From Saccharospirillum sp. (GTDB lineage: Bacteria > Pseudomonadota > Gammaproteobacteria > Pseudomonadales > Natronospirillaceae): a stretch of DNA of 64,000 nt. Below, piece by piece: positions 45,005-54,378 of the stretch (position 1 is its first letter; every line of letters starts with the position of its first letter). The DNA lies in NCBI GenBank assembly GCA_018402545.1, contig JAGYIL010000001.1, forward strand, positions 186,001-250,000. Reading direction: 5' to 3'. The position numbers and the translations under genes were made by a program. A model generated the notes under the pieces. That model saw nothing but the letters and a program-made list of their open reading frames with translations, did no database searches and was not told where the DNA came from.

Positions 45005-45943
45005 ATGGAAGTCATTAGCAGCGAACAGGTGGCTCGGTTGCTTGCCTGGCCGGCACTGATTGAGCGTATTGCGAGCGCCTTTGTCGACGGAGTTGAAGCA
45101 CCGCCGCGCCACCATCACGCCATGCATCGCCAAGACGGTGAAGCCACCATGTTGCTGATGCCCGCCTGGCAAACGGATGGCTATGTGGGTGTGAAAATGG
45201 TTAACGTCTATCCGCAGAATGCCGCGGCTGGCTTGCCAGCCATTTCCGGTGTTTATTTGCTCAGCAATGGCGATACCGGTCAGCCACTGGCCTGCATCGA
45301 TGGCAGCGAACTGACCCGACGTCGAACGGCCGCAGCGTCTGCCCTGGCCGCGCGCGAACTGGCGCATCCGGATGCCGCAACGCTGGTCGTGCTCGGCACC
45401 GGCAAGCTGGCACCCATGCTGATTGAAGCCCACGCCAGCGTGCGGCCCATTCGGAAAATGCAGGTCTGGGGGCGCAACCCGGAGAAAGCCGCGGCGCTGG
45501 CAACGCAGTACCAGGATCGTTTTGAGACCAGCGTTGTAACTGATCTGGCCGACAGCGTGAGCCAGGCCGACGTCGTCAGCTGTGCCACGCTGTCAACCGA
45601 GGCGCTGGTGAAAGGCGACTGGCTCAAGCCCGGTGCGCATCTGGATCTGGTTGGCGCCTTTCGACCCACCATGCGTGAGTGCGACAGTGTGGCCATCACC
45701 CGCGGCAAGGTGTTCGTCGATACCTACGCAGGTGCCCGGGGCGAAGCCGGTGACCTGCTGCAGGCCATGGACGAAAGCGACTTCACCTTCGACGATGTCC
45801 GCGCCGACCTGGCCGATCTATTGCGTGGCAAAACCCCGGGCCGCGAGCGCGGCGATGAGATTACGGTGTTTAAATCGGTCGGCGCGTCCCTGGAAGACCT
45901 GGCCGCCGCCATCGAAGTCTGGCAGCAGCACTCAGGAGCCTGA
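45005..45943 (+). CDS. Ornithine cyclodeaminase/mu-crystallin family protein
   Basis: The 312-residue protein matches the family across its length: GVKMVNVYPQN, GQPLACIDGSELTRRRTAAASALAA (substrate-side Asp/Arg region), LVVLGTGKLAPMLIEAHA (NAD-binding loop), VWGRNPEKA and HLDLVGAFRPTMRE. Members interconvert cyclic imino acids (ornithine cyclodeaminase, pyrroline-2-carboxylate/ketimine reductase) or dehydrogenate amino acids. The ATG at 45005 follows GGAGG. It starts a five-gene run; the next gene begins three bases after its stop. Confidence 0.9.
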   Translation: MEVISSEQVARLLAWPALIERIASAFVDGVEAPPRHHHAMHRQDGEATMLLMPAWQTDGYVGVKMVNVYPQNAAAGLPAISGVYLLSNGDTGQPLACIDGSELTRRRTAAASALAARELAHPDAATLVVLGTGKLAPMLIEAHASVRPIRKMQVWGRNPEKAAALATQYQDRFETSVVTDLADSVSQADVVSCATLSTEALVKGDWLKPGAHLDLVGAFRPTMRECDSVAITRGKVFVDTYAGARGEAGDLLQAMDESDFTFDDVRADLADLLRGKTPGRERGDEITVFKSVGASLEDLAAAIEVWQQHSGA

Positions 45944-45946
45944 AGC

Positions 45947-47221
45947 ATGCATATAGCGGTTATTGGAGCCGGTGTGGTCGGTGTGACCACCGCCTGGGCA
46001 TTGCGCCAGCGTGGCCACACTGTCAGCGTGATTGACCCCCAGTCAGCAGCGGGAATGGAAACCAGCAAGGCCAACGCAGGCCAGCGCAGTTACGGCTACG
46101 TCTACCCCTGGGCGTCACCGGCGATGATTGGTAAGGCATTGCCCTGGTTGCTGTCGGCTGATGGCCCGCTGAAAATGAAGCAACCGCCGTCACTGTCGAC
46201 GCTGCGCTTTCTCTGGGATACCTGGCGCTATGCGCGCCAACCCGGGCTATTCGAGGCCAACAAAGTGGCCATGCTGAAGCTGGCGGTTTTCAGTCGCGAG
46301 TGTTTCATCGACATCGAACAAAAACACCCCTTCGATTTTTCCGGTGGCCATCGCGGGTTGATGGAGCTGGCCAGTAACGCGAAAAACCAGCAGGGTTTGC
46401 GCGACAACTCGGCCCTGTTGCAACGCCTGGGCATTGAGCACCAGATGCTGGAGCCCGACGCGGTGTATTCGTTCGAACCCGGTCTGGCCCGCAATCCGCC
46501 GATCCTGGGTGCGTTGCGCCTGAAAGACGACGGTACCGGTGACTGCCACCAGTTTACCCGCGCACTGGCTGAAGTCTGCGCCGAACAGGGCGTGGCCTTT
46601 CATTACGGCCAATCGGTGGCCGAAGTCATCACCGATGCCGGCAAGCCAGTAGCGCTGACATTAACCCGAGCCTATGAACCCGGTGCCGTGGAGCGACTGG
46701 AAGCGGATGCCTTTGTGCTCTGCGCCGGTGCGGCGTCGTCGGAGCTTGCCCGGGAGTTTGGCCTGAAGTTGTCGCTTTACCCGGTCAAGGGTTACTCGCT
46801 GACGGCGGCGCTGACCAACCCCGACAAGGCACCGCAATCGACCGTGATCGACGATGAATTCAAAGTGGTGGCAACCCGGCTGAACGATCGGCTGCGGGTA
46901 ACCGGCTTTGTCGAACTGGCTGACTTTAACCGCGACATCCCCGCCCGCCGGCTCGACACCCTGAAACGCGCCACCGCCATGCGTTTTCCGGGGGCGGCTG
47001 ATCTGGAAACGGCTGAAGCCTGGACCGGGTTCCGACCCATGACACCGGATGGCCCGCCAGCCATTGGCAAGGGCCCGGCCGACAACCTGTTCATCAACAC
47101 CGCCCACGGCACCTTCGGTTGGACACTCTCGGCCGGGAGTGCACAGATAGTGGGCCAACTGGTTGACGGTGAGCAACCAGCGGTCGACCTTGGTGCGTTT
47201 CGGCCCGACCGGTTTGGCTGA
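45947..47221 (+). CDS. FAD-dependent D-amino acid dehydrogenase/oxidase, DadA-like
   Basis: The 424-residue protein has the FAD-binding dinucleotide loop at its N-terminus (MHIAVIGAGVVGVTTAW) and the DAO C-terminal signature (GPADNLFINTAHGTFGWTLS). ANAGQRSYGYVYPWASP matches DadA. DadA oxidises D-amino acids to keto acids and passes electrons to the respiratory chain. Within this operon it may act on an amine or amino acid intermediate instead, as PuuB does. Conserved across the run with short spacing to the cyclodeaminase-like gene. Confidence 0.9.
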   Translation: MHIAVIGAGVVGVTTAWALRQRGHTVSVIDPQSAAGMETSKANAGQRSYGYVYPWASPAMIGKALPWLLSADGPLKMKQPPSLSTLRFLWDTWRYARQPGLFEANKVAMLKLAVFSRECFIDIEQKHPFDFSGGHRGLMELASNAKNQQGLRDNSALLQRLGIEHQMLEPDAVYSFEPGLARNPPILGALRLKDDGTGDCHQFTRALAEVCAEQGVAFHYGQSVAEVITDAGKPVALTLTRAYEPGAVERLEADAFVLCAGAASSELAREFGLKLSLYPVKGYSLTAALTNPDKAPQSTVIDDEFKVVATRLNDRLRVTGFVELADFNRDIPARRLDTLKRATAMRFPGAADLETAEAWTGFRPMTPDGPPAIGKGPADNLFINTAHGTFGWTLSAGSAQIVGQLVDGEQPAVDLGAFRPDRFG

Positions 47222-47312
47222 AAAGAGACTTCCTGAATTTTTTTAAGCCAAACCGATGACTCTTCCAAGCGGGAGAGGTATATCTATAGGCCAGTTCAAA
47301 AGGAGTGTTGAG

Positions 47313-48683
47313 ATGCAGCCCAGAGACGTAAAAACCAAAGCAGACGCCAAAGCCATTATTGAAGAGCGCAACGCCAGCCAGGTAAAAGTCGGAGTATTCG
47401 ACATTGACGGGGTGCTGCGCGGCAAGTACATGAGCCGTAGCAAATTCCTGTCGGCACTGGAGGGCGGCTTCGGCTTTTGTGATGTGGTGCTGGGCTGGGA
47501 CAGTAACGATCAACTGTACGATAACGTCGACTACACCGGCTGGCACACCGCCTACCCGGATGCCTGGGTTAACATCGTGCCGGACAGCTGCCGGGAGATT
47601 CCCTCCGAAGGCAATACGCTGTTTTTCCTCTGTGAATTCACCGGCCCTGCCGAAACCATTTGCCCGCGCGGTCTGCTGCGTCGCGTGCTGGAGCGTGCCG
47701 ACGGCCTTGGCTTCAACGCACTCGCCGCCTGCGAATTCGAATTCTTCCTGTTTGAAGAAACCCCGAAGTCGGTGCGCGACAAACACTACCAGCAGATGAC
47801 CAGCATCACGCCCGGTTTTTTTGGCTACTCGGTATTGCGCAGCTCGGTGATGGCCGAGTTCTACAACGACTTCATGCACTACTGCAACGCCATGGACATG
47901 CCGATGGAAGGCTTCCACACCGAAACTGGCCCCGGCGTACTGGAAGCGGCACTGGCGGTCGACTCCGCCCTGAACGCCGCCGACAAAGCGGCCCTGTTCA
48001 AAACCTTCACCAAAGTCTATGCCCAGCGCAACGGCATGATGGCCACCTTCATGGCCAAATGGTCGGCCGACTACCCGGGCCAGAGCGGCCACATGCATGT
48101 CTCGCTGCACAAAAAAGACGGTGCCTCGGCGTTCTACGACGAAGCCGGTGGCGAACACAAGATGTCTGAAACCATGCGCCATTTCATCGGCGGGCAACAG
48201 GCTTTAATGCCGGAATTTCTGGCGATGATCGCCTGCACTGTGAACAGTTACACCCGGTTAATCCCCGGCGCCTGGGCGCCGACGTCGGCCAGCTGGGGCA
48301 TCGAGAACCGCACCTGTGCCTTGCGTGCCATTCCTGGCTCACCCAAATCACAACGTGTCGAATACCGAATTTCAGCAGCAGATATTAACCCCTATATTGC
48401 TTTGGCCGCGGCACTGGCCTCGGGCTTGTGGGGCATAGAAAACAAGATAGAACCAGACGCCCCCATTGCCGGTACCGCCTACGATGTCGAGTTCTCGCCC
48501 GAGCGAACACTGCCCGCGACGCTAATGGACGCTGCCGGGCGGTTGCGTGCCTCAAAAGCGGCACGCGAACTCTTCGGCGATGCTTTCGTTGACCACTACG
48601 CGGCGACCCGGGAATGGGAAGAACGCGAATTCAGAAAAGCCATTACCGATTGGGAATTGCAGAGGTACTTCGAAATTATTTGA
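47313..48683 (+). CDS. Glutamine synthetase family protein, gamma-glutamyl-amide ligase type
   Basis: The 456-residue protein has the GS fold: CEFEFFLFEE (metal-binding Glu), FHTETGPGVLEAAL, SGHMHVSLHKKDG and RLIPGAWAPTSASWGIENRTCALRAI. It is closer to PuuA-like gamma-glutamylpolyamine or ethanolamide ligases than to GlnA, judging by an N-terminal KVGVFDIDGVLRGKYMSR segment, the DVVLGWDSND motif and the company it keeps. The ATG at 47313 follows AAGGAG at good spacing. These enzymes attach glutamate to amines using ATP, priming them for oxidation. The exact acceptor is unknown. Confidence 0.88.
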   Translation: MQPRDVKTKADAKAIIEERNASQVKVGVFDIDGVLRGKYMSRSKFLSALEGGFGFCDVVLGWDSNDQLYDNVDYTGWHTAYPDAWVNIVPDSCREIPSEGNTLFFLCEFTGPAETICPRGLLRRVLERADGLGFNALAACEFEFFLFEETPKSVRDKHYQQMTSITPGFFGYSVLRSSVMAEFYNDFMHYCNAMDMPMEGFHTETGPGVLEAALAVDSALNAADKAALFKTFTKVYAQRNGMMATFMAKWSADYPGQSGHMHVSLHKKDGASAFYDEAGGEHKMSETMRHFIGGQQALMPEFLAMIACTVNSYTRLIPGAWAPTSASWGIENRTCALRAIPGSPKSQRVEYRISAADINPYIALAAALASGLWGIENKIEPDAPIAGTAYDVEFSPERTLPATLMDAAGRLRASKAARELFGDAFVDHYAATREWEEREFRKAITDWELQRYFEII

Positions 48684-48693
48684 TAGGTTGCCT

Positions 48694-48913
48694 GTGTCAT
48701 GAGTTAGAAATTCGCTGGGCAATTCGAGTAGGTGGTTGCTTCGATATCGGTGCCAATCGGACTGTCGGGTACGTCTACTGGGGGCACGTCGTAAATACAT
48801 CCATGTAGACTCGGAGACAACATCCCTGTTGTCTAACGGCCCCCAGTAGACGCACCCAACAGTCCTTAAGTAAGTAAGAGGTTAAATCACCACGAATTTC
48901 CAACTCATGACAC
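48694..48913 (-). repeat. 220-bp nested inverted-repeat element
   Basis: Outer arms 48694-48714 and 48893-48913 (21 bases each, 20 matching, core TCATGAGTT) enclose inner arms 48759-48785 and 48839-48865 (27 bases each, 25 matching, core CGTCTACTGGGGGC). The centre holds two small hairpins (TACAT/ATGTA at 48796-48807; AGACAACA/TGTTGTCT at 48815-48834 with a TCCC loop). It fills the gap between the GS-like and aldehyde dehydrogenase genes. All three arm mismatches would be G-U pairs in a minus-strand transcript. No open frame lies inside, and no other copy is seen in the window. Confidence 0.8.
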
Positions 48914-48947
48914 GAGCTGCACTCGAACACATAACAGGAAATGAAAT

Positions 48948-50351
48948 ATGACTGAGATGGCAAAAATCATCAGCCCGGTAAACGCCGCCCAGTATGCCGA
49001 GCGGCCTTATCTGAGTGAGATCGAGGCCCGTGAAGCGGTAAAACAAGCGTCGGCCGCACAGAAAAAGTGGCAAGCCATGCCGCTGACACAACGAGTGGAC
49101 ATATTGGAGCGGGCGGTTGAGCTGCTTGATGAGCAGCGTGACGAGTTGGCGGAAGAACTGGCCTGGCAGATGGGGCGTCCTGTTAGTCAGGGGGGCGGTG
49201 AAGTGAATGGCTTCAGCGAACGCGCCCGTTACATGCTGGCGATAGCGCCGCGCGCTCTGGCCGACTTGGAAATGCCGGATAAACCCGGCTTTAAACGTTA
49301 CATCCGACGCGACCCGGTTGGTGTGGTGCTGACCATTGCACCCTGGAATTTCCCTTATATGACAGCGGTTAATACGGTCTGGCCAGCGCTGGCGGCGGGT
49401 AATGCGGTGTTGCTCAAACATGCCCAGCAAACCCTGCTCTGTGCCGAACGGTTGCAGCGCGTTCTTTTGCAAGCTGGCTTGCCGGAGGGTGTTTTCCAGG
49501 CAGTAACGCTAAGCCACGAAACCACGGCGGCTATTTTGAAAGAACCGGCCATTCGTTTCGTCAGTTTTACCGGTTCAGTTCGCGGTGGGCAAAGCATTCA
49601 GCAAGCCATCGCCGACAGCGGTCAGTTTGCCGGTACCGCCCTGGAATTGGGTGGTAAAGACCCGGCCTATGTGCGCGCGGATGTCGATATTGCCGATGCC
49701 GCCGTTAATCTGGCCGATGGCGTTTTCTTCAACAGCGGCCAGAGCTGCTGCTCGGTGGAGCGCATTTACGTGCATCAGGATGTGTACCAGCCGTTTGTCG
49801 ATGCACTGGTCGCCGAAACCCGCAAGCTGGTGCTGGGTGACCCGCTGCAAAAAACAACCACACTGGGCCCCCTGGTCAAAGCCTCGGCCGCCGACTTTGT
49901 GCGCGGCCAGATTGCCGATGCGGTCAAAGCCGGAGCCTCGGCGCTGATTCAGCCCGATGATTTCCCGAAAGACAAACCCGGCACCGCCTATCTGGCCCCG
50001 CAAATCCTGACCGGGGTTGATCACAGCATGCGGGTGATGACCGAGGAAAGTTTCGGCCCCGTGGTCGGCATCATGCCGGTCGCGTCAGACGAAGAAGCCA
50101 TTCAACTGATGAACGACAGCGAATTTGGTCTAACCGCTTCGATCTGGACGAGGGACCTTGAAGCGGCCGAACGCCTCGGGCGCGAGATCCAGACCGGCAC
50201 GGTGTTCATGAACCGGTGCGACGTGCTCGACCCGGCCCTGGCCTGGACCGGCGTCAAACACACCGGCCGGGGTGCCTCACTGTCCGAAATCGGATACGAC
50301 GCCCTGACTCAACCCAAGAGTTTTCACTTACGACTGCCCAGCGGAGGCTGA
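48948..50351 (+). CDS. NAD(P)-dependent aldehyde dehydrogenase
   Basis: The 467-residue protein has the ALDH hallmarks: TIAPWNFPYMTAVN (cofactor region), FTGSVRGGQSI, the ALELGGKDPAYV glutamate and the catalytic cysteine in FFNSGQSCCSVERI, plus EESFGPVVGIMPV. It oxidises an aldehyde to the acid. In context the substrate could be a gamma-glutamyl aminoaldehyde or a semialdehyde made by the oxidase of this operon. AGGAAA precedes the ATG. The iron alcohol dehydrogenase gene starts three bases after its stop. Confidence 0.93.
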   Translation: MTEMAKIISPVNAAQYAERPYLSEIEAREAVKQASAAQKKWQAMPLTQRVDILERAVELLDEQRDELAEELAWQMGRPVSQGGGEVNGFSERARYMLAIAPRALADLEMPDKPGFKRYIRRDPVGVVLTIAPWNFPYMTAVNTVWPALAAGNAVLLKHAQQTLLCAERLQRVLLQAGLPEGVFQAVTLSHETTAAILKEPAIRFVSFTGSVRGGQSIQQAIADSGQFAGTALELGGKDPAYVRADVDIADAAVNLADGVFFNSGQSCCSVERIYVHQDVYQPFVDALVAETRKLVLGDPLQKTTTLGPLVKASAADFVRGQIADAVKAGASALIQPDDFPKDKPGTAYLAPQILTGVDHSMRVMTEESFGPVVGIMPVASDEEAIQLMNDSEFGLTASIWTRDLEAAERLGREIQTGTVFMNRCDVLDPALAWTGVKHTGRGASLSEIGYDALTQPKSFHLRLPSGG

Positions 50352-50354
50352 CCC

Positions 50355-51527
50355 ATGACCACTGAAACCTCGTTAATCGCAAACTGGGGCATGCCCAACC
50401 GCATCCTGGTTGGCCCGGACCGTTTGAAGGAACTGCCCGCGCTGTGCCAGGAACTGGGCTTCAAGGCGCCACTGCTGGTTACCGACCGTGGCCTGGCTGG
50501 CCTGCCCATGGTGACTGACACCCTGACAGCGCTGACCAGTGCCGGTCTAGGCGCCGCGCTCTTTGCAGACGTCGAAGGCAACCCGACCGGCCCCATGGTC
50601 GAAGCGGGTGTGACGGCCTATCGCAAGGGGGGGCACGACAGCGTCGTCGCCCTCGGCGGCGGCAGCGGCCTCGACGTAGGCAAGGCCATCGCCTTTATGT
50701 CGGGCCAGACCCGCCCGATCTGGGATTTCGAAGACATCGGCGATTACTGGACCCGCGCCGACGCAAAGGGCATCGCCCCGGTCATCGCCATTCCAACAAC
50801 GGCCGGTACCGGCTCGGAAGTAGGGCGGGCCTCGGTCATCGCCAATGAAGCCGAACACCGCAAAATCATCGTCTTTCACCCGAAGATGCTGCCGGTCGCC
50901 GTTATTCTGGACCCGAAAGTCACCACCGCCTTGCCCCCCCACATCACCGCCGCAACCGGTCTGGATGCCTTCATCCACAGCTTCGAAGCCTACTGCGCCC
51001 CGGGCTTTCACCCGATCTGTGAAGGCATCGCGCTGGAAGGCATGCGCCTGGTCGCGGCGTCGCTGCCAGTCGCCTACAAAGACGGCGGCAACCTGGAAGC
51101 CCGCACCAAAATGCTGACCGCTGCCAGCATGGGCGCCATCGCCTTCCAGAAAGGATTGGGCGGCGTACACGCCATATCCCATGCCGTCGGCGCCATGTAC
51201 AACACCCACCACGGTCTCACCAACGCCGTGGTACTGCCTTACATCATGGTGCACAACCGCGCCAGCATTGAGCACCGCATGGTGCCGGTGGCTCAGGCCG
51301 TGGGCCTGCAAGACACCTCGTTTGATGTCCTGCTGCAATGGGTGCTGGACTTCCGCCGTGAGCTGGGCATACCCCACACCCTGGCCGACATCGACGTCCC
51401 AGACGATCAGGCAGACGAAGTCGGCCGCCTGGCCGCCGTTGACCCCTCAGCCGGTGGCAACCCACAACCGTTGAACGCAGCCGTGCTGACTGAAGTATTT
51501 CGAAAAGCGGTTCATGGTCGGTTGTAA
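50355..51527 (+). CDS. Iron-containing (type III) alcohol dehydrogenase
   Basis: The 390-residue protein has the type III pattern: VALGGGSGLDVGKAI and PTTAGTGSEVGRASVI for the cofactor, and metal ligands in ATGLDAFIHSFEAY, GGVHAISHAVGA and NTHHGLTNAVVLP. These enzymes reduce aldehydes or oxidise short alcohols. Sitting directly behind an aldehyde dehydrogenase gene, it may remove an aldehyde as alcohol or feed an alcohol into the ALDH. Copy 2 of the palindromic repeat follows it. Confidence 0.93.
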   Translation: MTTETSLIANWGMPNRILVGPDRLKELPALCQELGFKAPLLVTDRGLAGLPMVTDTLTALTSAGLGAALFADVEGNPTGPMVEAGVTAYRKGGHDSVVALGGGSGLDVGKAIAFMSGQTRPIWDFEDIGDYWTRADAKGIAPVIAIPTTAGTGSEVGRASVIANEAEHRKIIVFHPKMLPVAVILDPKVTTALPPHITAATGLDAFIHSFEAYCAPGFHPICEGIALEGMRLVAASLPVAYKDGGNLEARTKMLTAASMGAIAFQKGLGGVHAISHAVGAMYNTHHGLTNAVVLPYIMVHNRASIEHRMVPVAQAVGLQDTSFDVLLQWVLDFRRELGIPHTLADIDVPDDQADEVGRLAAVDPSAGGNPQPLNAAVLTEVFRKAVHGRL

Positions 51528-51565
51528 AAGCATTCAGAATTGACTGGAAAGCGAGCGATGGGTGG

Positions 51566-51660
51566 CGGTGGGTGCCTCTGCGGGGGTAGTCCGCAACATG
51601 GATGTTGCGGCCTAGGCTCCATGGACGGATTCACACCGACCCCCGCAGAGGCACCCACCG
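51566..51660. repeat. Palindromic intergenic repeat element, copy 2
   Basis: A perfect 22-bp outer inverted repeat (51566-51587 with 51639-51660; core GGTGCCTCTGCGGGGGT) encloses the hairpin CCGCAACA/TGTTGCGG and CTAGGCTCCATGGACGGATT. Compared with copy 1, both inner and outer stems carry paired substitutions that keep base pairing. It lies between the alcohol dehydrogenase and mnmG genes. Confidence 0.9.
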
Positions 51661-51740
51661 GTGCCCGTCGCGGACCAAAGCCACCAAACAAGCCCGAGCC
51701 ACAGTAAGAAAAGGGGGTGCCAAACGCCCCTGTTAATCCG

Positions 51741-51746
51741 TATAAT
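51741..51746 (+). promoter_or_regulatory. Putative -10 box of the mnmG operon
   Basis: A consensus TATAAT lies 74 bases before the mnmG start. The upstream TGCCAA at -35 spacing is poor, so only the -10 element is called. Confidence 0.5.
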
Positions 51747-51819
51747 CTGCGCCCCATTTTCCGGGATTTGGTGAAAAATTGATCACCAAGCCCCGGCTCA
51801 GTTCAACCCGAGGTGTTCA

Positions 51820-53724
51820 GTGCAATTTCCCAAGCGTTACGATGTCATAGTGATCGGTGGCGGTCATGCCGGAACCGAGGCGGCGCTCGCGTCTGCCCGC
51901 ACCGGTGCCCAGACGCTGCTGCTGACCCACAACGCCGATACCGTCGGGGTGATGTCCTGCAACCCCGCTATTGGTGGTATTGGCAAGAGCCACCTGGTCA
52001 AGGAAATCGATGCTCTGGGCGGCGCCATGGCGCGCGCTACTGACCGCGCCGGTATCCAGTTCCGGGTATTGAACAGCCGCAAAGGCCCGGCCGTACGCGC
52101 CACCCGCGCCCAGGCCGACCGCCAGCTGTATCGGGCCGCGATTCGGGAAATCGTAGAACTGCAGCCGAATCTTGAACTGTTTCAACAGTCGGCCGACGAC
52201 CTGTTATTGGAAAACGATGTGGTTACTGGCGTGGTCACTCAAACCGGCATCCATATCATGGCTGAAACCGTGGTGCTGACCGCTGGCACCTTCCTCGGCG
52301 GAAAAATCCATGTTGGCATGCAGAATTACTCCGGTGGCCGCATGGGCGATGCGCCCAGCAATGCACTGTCGCAGCGCCTGCGTGAGCTGCCATTTCGTGT
52401 TGGCCGCCTGAAAACCGGCACCCCGGCGCGCATCGACGGCCGCAGCCTCGACTACAGCCAACTGACCGAGCAGCCGGGCGATACGCCACTGCCGGTCATG
52501 TCCTATATGGGCCGGGTCGAAGAACATCCGCGTCAGGTGGCCTGCTGGATCGCCCACACCACCGAGCGCACGCACGACATTATTCGCGACAACCTGCACC
52601 AGTCGCCCATGTACGCCGGAGAAATCGAAGGCATTGGCCCGCGTTACTGCCCGTCGATTGAAGACAAGGTCACCCGCTTTGCTGACAAGACCAGCCATCA
52701 GGTGTTCGTCGAGCCTGAAGGCCTTACCACCTACGAAATGTACCCGAACGGCATCTCCACCAGCCTGCCGTTCGACGTGCAGATCGACTTTATTCAAAGC
52801 ATCAAGGGCTTCGAGAACGCCCACATTACCCGGCCCGGCTACGCCATCGAATACGATTATTTCGACCCCCGTGACCTGAAACACAGCCTGGAAACCAAGT
52901 TCATCGGCAATCTCTTCTTTGCGGGCCAGATCAACGGCACCACCGGCTATGAAGAAGCCGCCGCCCAGGGCCTGCTGGCCGGGGTGAACGCCGCTCGCCG
53001 CGCCGCCGGTGAAGAGGCCTGGACGCCGCGTCGTGATGAAGCCTATCTGGGTGTGCTGGTCGACGACCTGATCACCATGGGCACCCTGGAACCGTACCGG
53101 ATGTTCACCAGCCGCGCCGAATACCGCCTGCTGCTGCGTGAAGACAACGCTGATGCGCGGTTGACCGAAACCGGCCGGTCACTGGGCCTGGTCGATGACG
53201 CCCGCTGGGCGGCGTTCAGCACCAAGCAGGAAGCCATCGCCCGCGAAACCCAGCGGCTGAACAGCACCTGGGTACAGCCGAAATCGGCCGAGGCACAAGC
53301 CCTGCACGACAAACTGGCGCAGCCGCTGTCGCGCGAAACCACCCTGCGTGACCTGTTGAAACGGCCGCAGCTGACTTACGCCGATATCGCCGAACTGGTG
53401 CCGACTGACTCGCTCGACCCGGCGGTCAGCGAGCAGGTCGAGATCAGCGCCAAATACGAAGGCTACATACAGCGTCAGCAGGACGACATCGATACCCTGC
53501 GCCGGCACGAAAGCATGAAGCTGCCGGCCGAGCTGGATTTCGACGCCATTGGCGGCCTGTCGAACGAAGTGAAACAGAAGTTGAAGCAGACTCGTCCGGA
53601 AACCCTGGCGCAAGCGTCGCGTATTTCCGGCGTCACGCCTGCGGCGGTCTCGATGTTACTGATTCATCTGAAGAAACAGTCCGCCGCCAGTAAGGCCGCA
53701 CAGGTTGAGAAGCACAGCGCATGA
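51820..53724 (+). CDS. mnmG: tRNA uridine-5-carboxymethylaminomethyl modification enzyme MnmG (GidA)
   Basis: The 634-residue protein begins with the FAD-binding loop ([21 protein letters not shown]) and keeps [16 protein letters not shown], the [11 protein letters not shown] segment, [16 protein letters not shown] and [15 protein letters not shown]. With MnmE it adds the carboxymethylaminomethyl group to wobble U34 of several tRNAs. The GTG start follows GAGGTG. It is followed by rsmG with a four-base overlap. mnmE, usually directly upstream in related genomes, is not present here. Confidence 0.98.
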   Translation: MQFPKRYDVIVIGGGHAGTEAALASARTGAQTLLLTHNADTVGVMSCNPAIGGIGKSHLVKEIDALGGAMARATDRAGIQFRVLNSRKGPAVRATRAQADRQLYRAAIREIVELQPNLELFQQSADDLLLENDVVTGVVTQTGIHIMAETVVLTAGTFLGGKIHVGMQNYSGGRMGDAPSNALSQRLRELPFRVGRLKTGTPARIDGRSLDYSQLTEQPGDTPLPVMSYMGRVEEHPRQVACWIAHTTERTHDIIRDNLHQSPMYAGEIEGIGPRYCPSIEDKVTRFADKTSHQVFVEPEGLTTYEMYPNGISTSLPFDVQIDFIQSIKGFENAHITRPGYAIEYDYFDPRDLKHSLETKFIGNLFFAGQINGTTGYEEAAAQGLLAGVNAARRAAGEEAWTPRRDEAYLGVLVDDLITMGTLEPYRMFTSRAEYRLLLREDNADARLTETGRSLGLVDDARWAAFSTKQEAIARETQRLNSTWVQPKSAEAQALHDKLAQPLSRETTLRDLLKRPQLTYADIAELVPTDSLDPAVSEQVEISAKYEGYIQRQQDDIDTLRRHESMKLPAELDFDAIGGLSNEVKQKLKQTRPETLAQASRISGVTPAAVSMLLIHLKKQSAASKAAQVEKHSA

Positions 53725-54368
53725 GTGAGCGCTATGCATCGCTGCTGAGTGACGGTCTGGACGAGCTGGGCATTGAACTGGACGCCGCTGTACAGCAGCG
53801 ATTGCTGGCTTATCACGCCCTGCTGGTGAAATGGAACAAGGCCTATAACCTGACTTCAGTGCGCAAGCCCGAGGAAATGATCACCCGGCATTTGCTCGAC
53901 AGTCTGTCGATTCTGCCGTTCGTCGGCCCGGGTGATTTACTGGATGTCGGCACCGGTCCGGGCCTGCCGGGCATGATTCTGGCGCTGGTCGATCCCGACA
54001 AGCCGGTCACGCTGCTCGACAGCAACGGTAAGAAGACCCGCTTTCTGACTCAGGTAAAGCTGGAGCTGGGTGTTACTAACGTTGCCGTGGTGCACAGTCG
54101 CCTCGAAGCCTGGCAACCAGAGCGCACCTTCTCACAAATCTCGTCACGCGCCTTTGCCACCCTGGCCGATATGGTGGCAAAATCCCGGCATCTGCTGGCA
54201 CCGGGTGGCCATTTTCTGGCCATGAAAGGATTGTACCCGACCGACGAGATCACCGCCTTGCCGGGTGATATCCAGGTCGATCGGGTCACACCGCTTACCG
54301 TTCCGGGCAGCGCTTTACTCAGTGCGGACGCGCGACATCTGGTACAGTTGTCGGCCCGAACGACATAA
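53721..54368 (+). CDS. rsmG: 16S rRNA (guanine-527-N7) methyltransferase RsmG (GidB)
   Basis: The 215-residue protein has the SAM-binding motif [16 protein letters not shown] and the RsmG pattern [26 protein letters not shown], with [11 protein letters not shown] further on. It methylates G527 of 16S rRNA; its loss gives low-level streptomycin resistance in known bacteria. The start overlaps mnmG by ATGA. Ten bases separate it from parA. Confidence 0.97.
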   Translation: MSERYASLLSDGLDELGIELDAAVQQRLLAYHALLVKWNKAYNLTSVRKPEEMITRHLLDSLSILPFVGPGDLLDVGTGPGLPGMILALVDPDKPVTLLDSNGKKTRFLTQVKLELGVTNVAVVHSRLEAWQPERTFSQISSRAFATLADMVAKSRHLLAPGGHFLAMKGLYPTDEITALPGDIQVDRVTPLTVPGSALLSADARHLVQLSARTT

Positions 54369-54378
54369 GGATTCGGCT

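Noticed and set aside
48694-48913. Retron-like msr-msd reading of the nested inverted repeat
   Set aside because: The nested arms superficially recall retron a1/a2 and msd stems, but no reverse transcriptase gene is near and the expected msr features cannot be identified.
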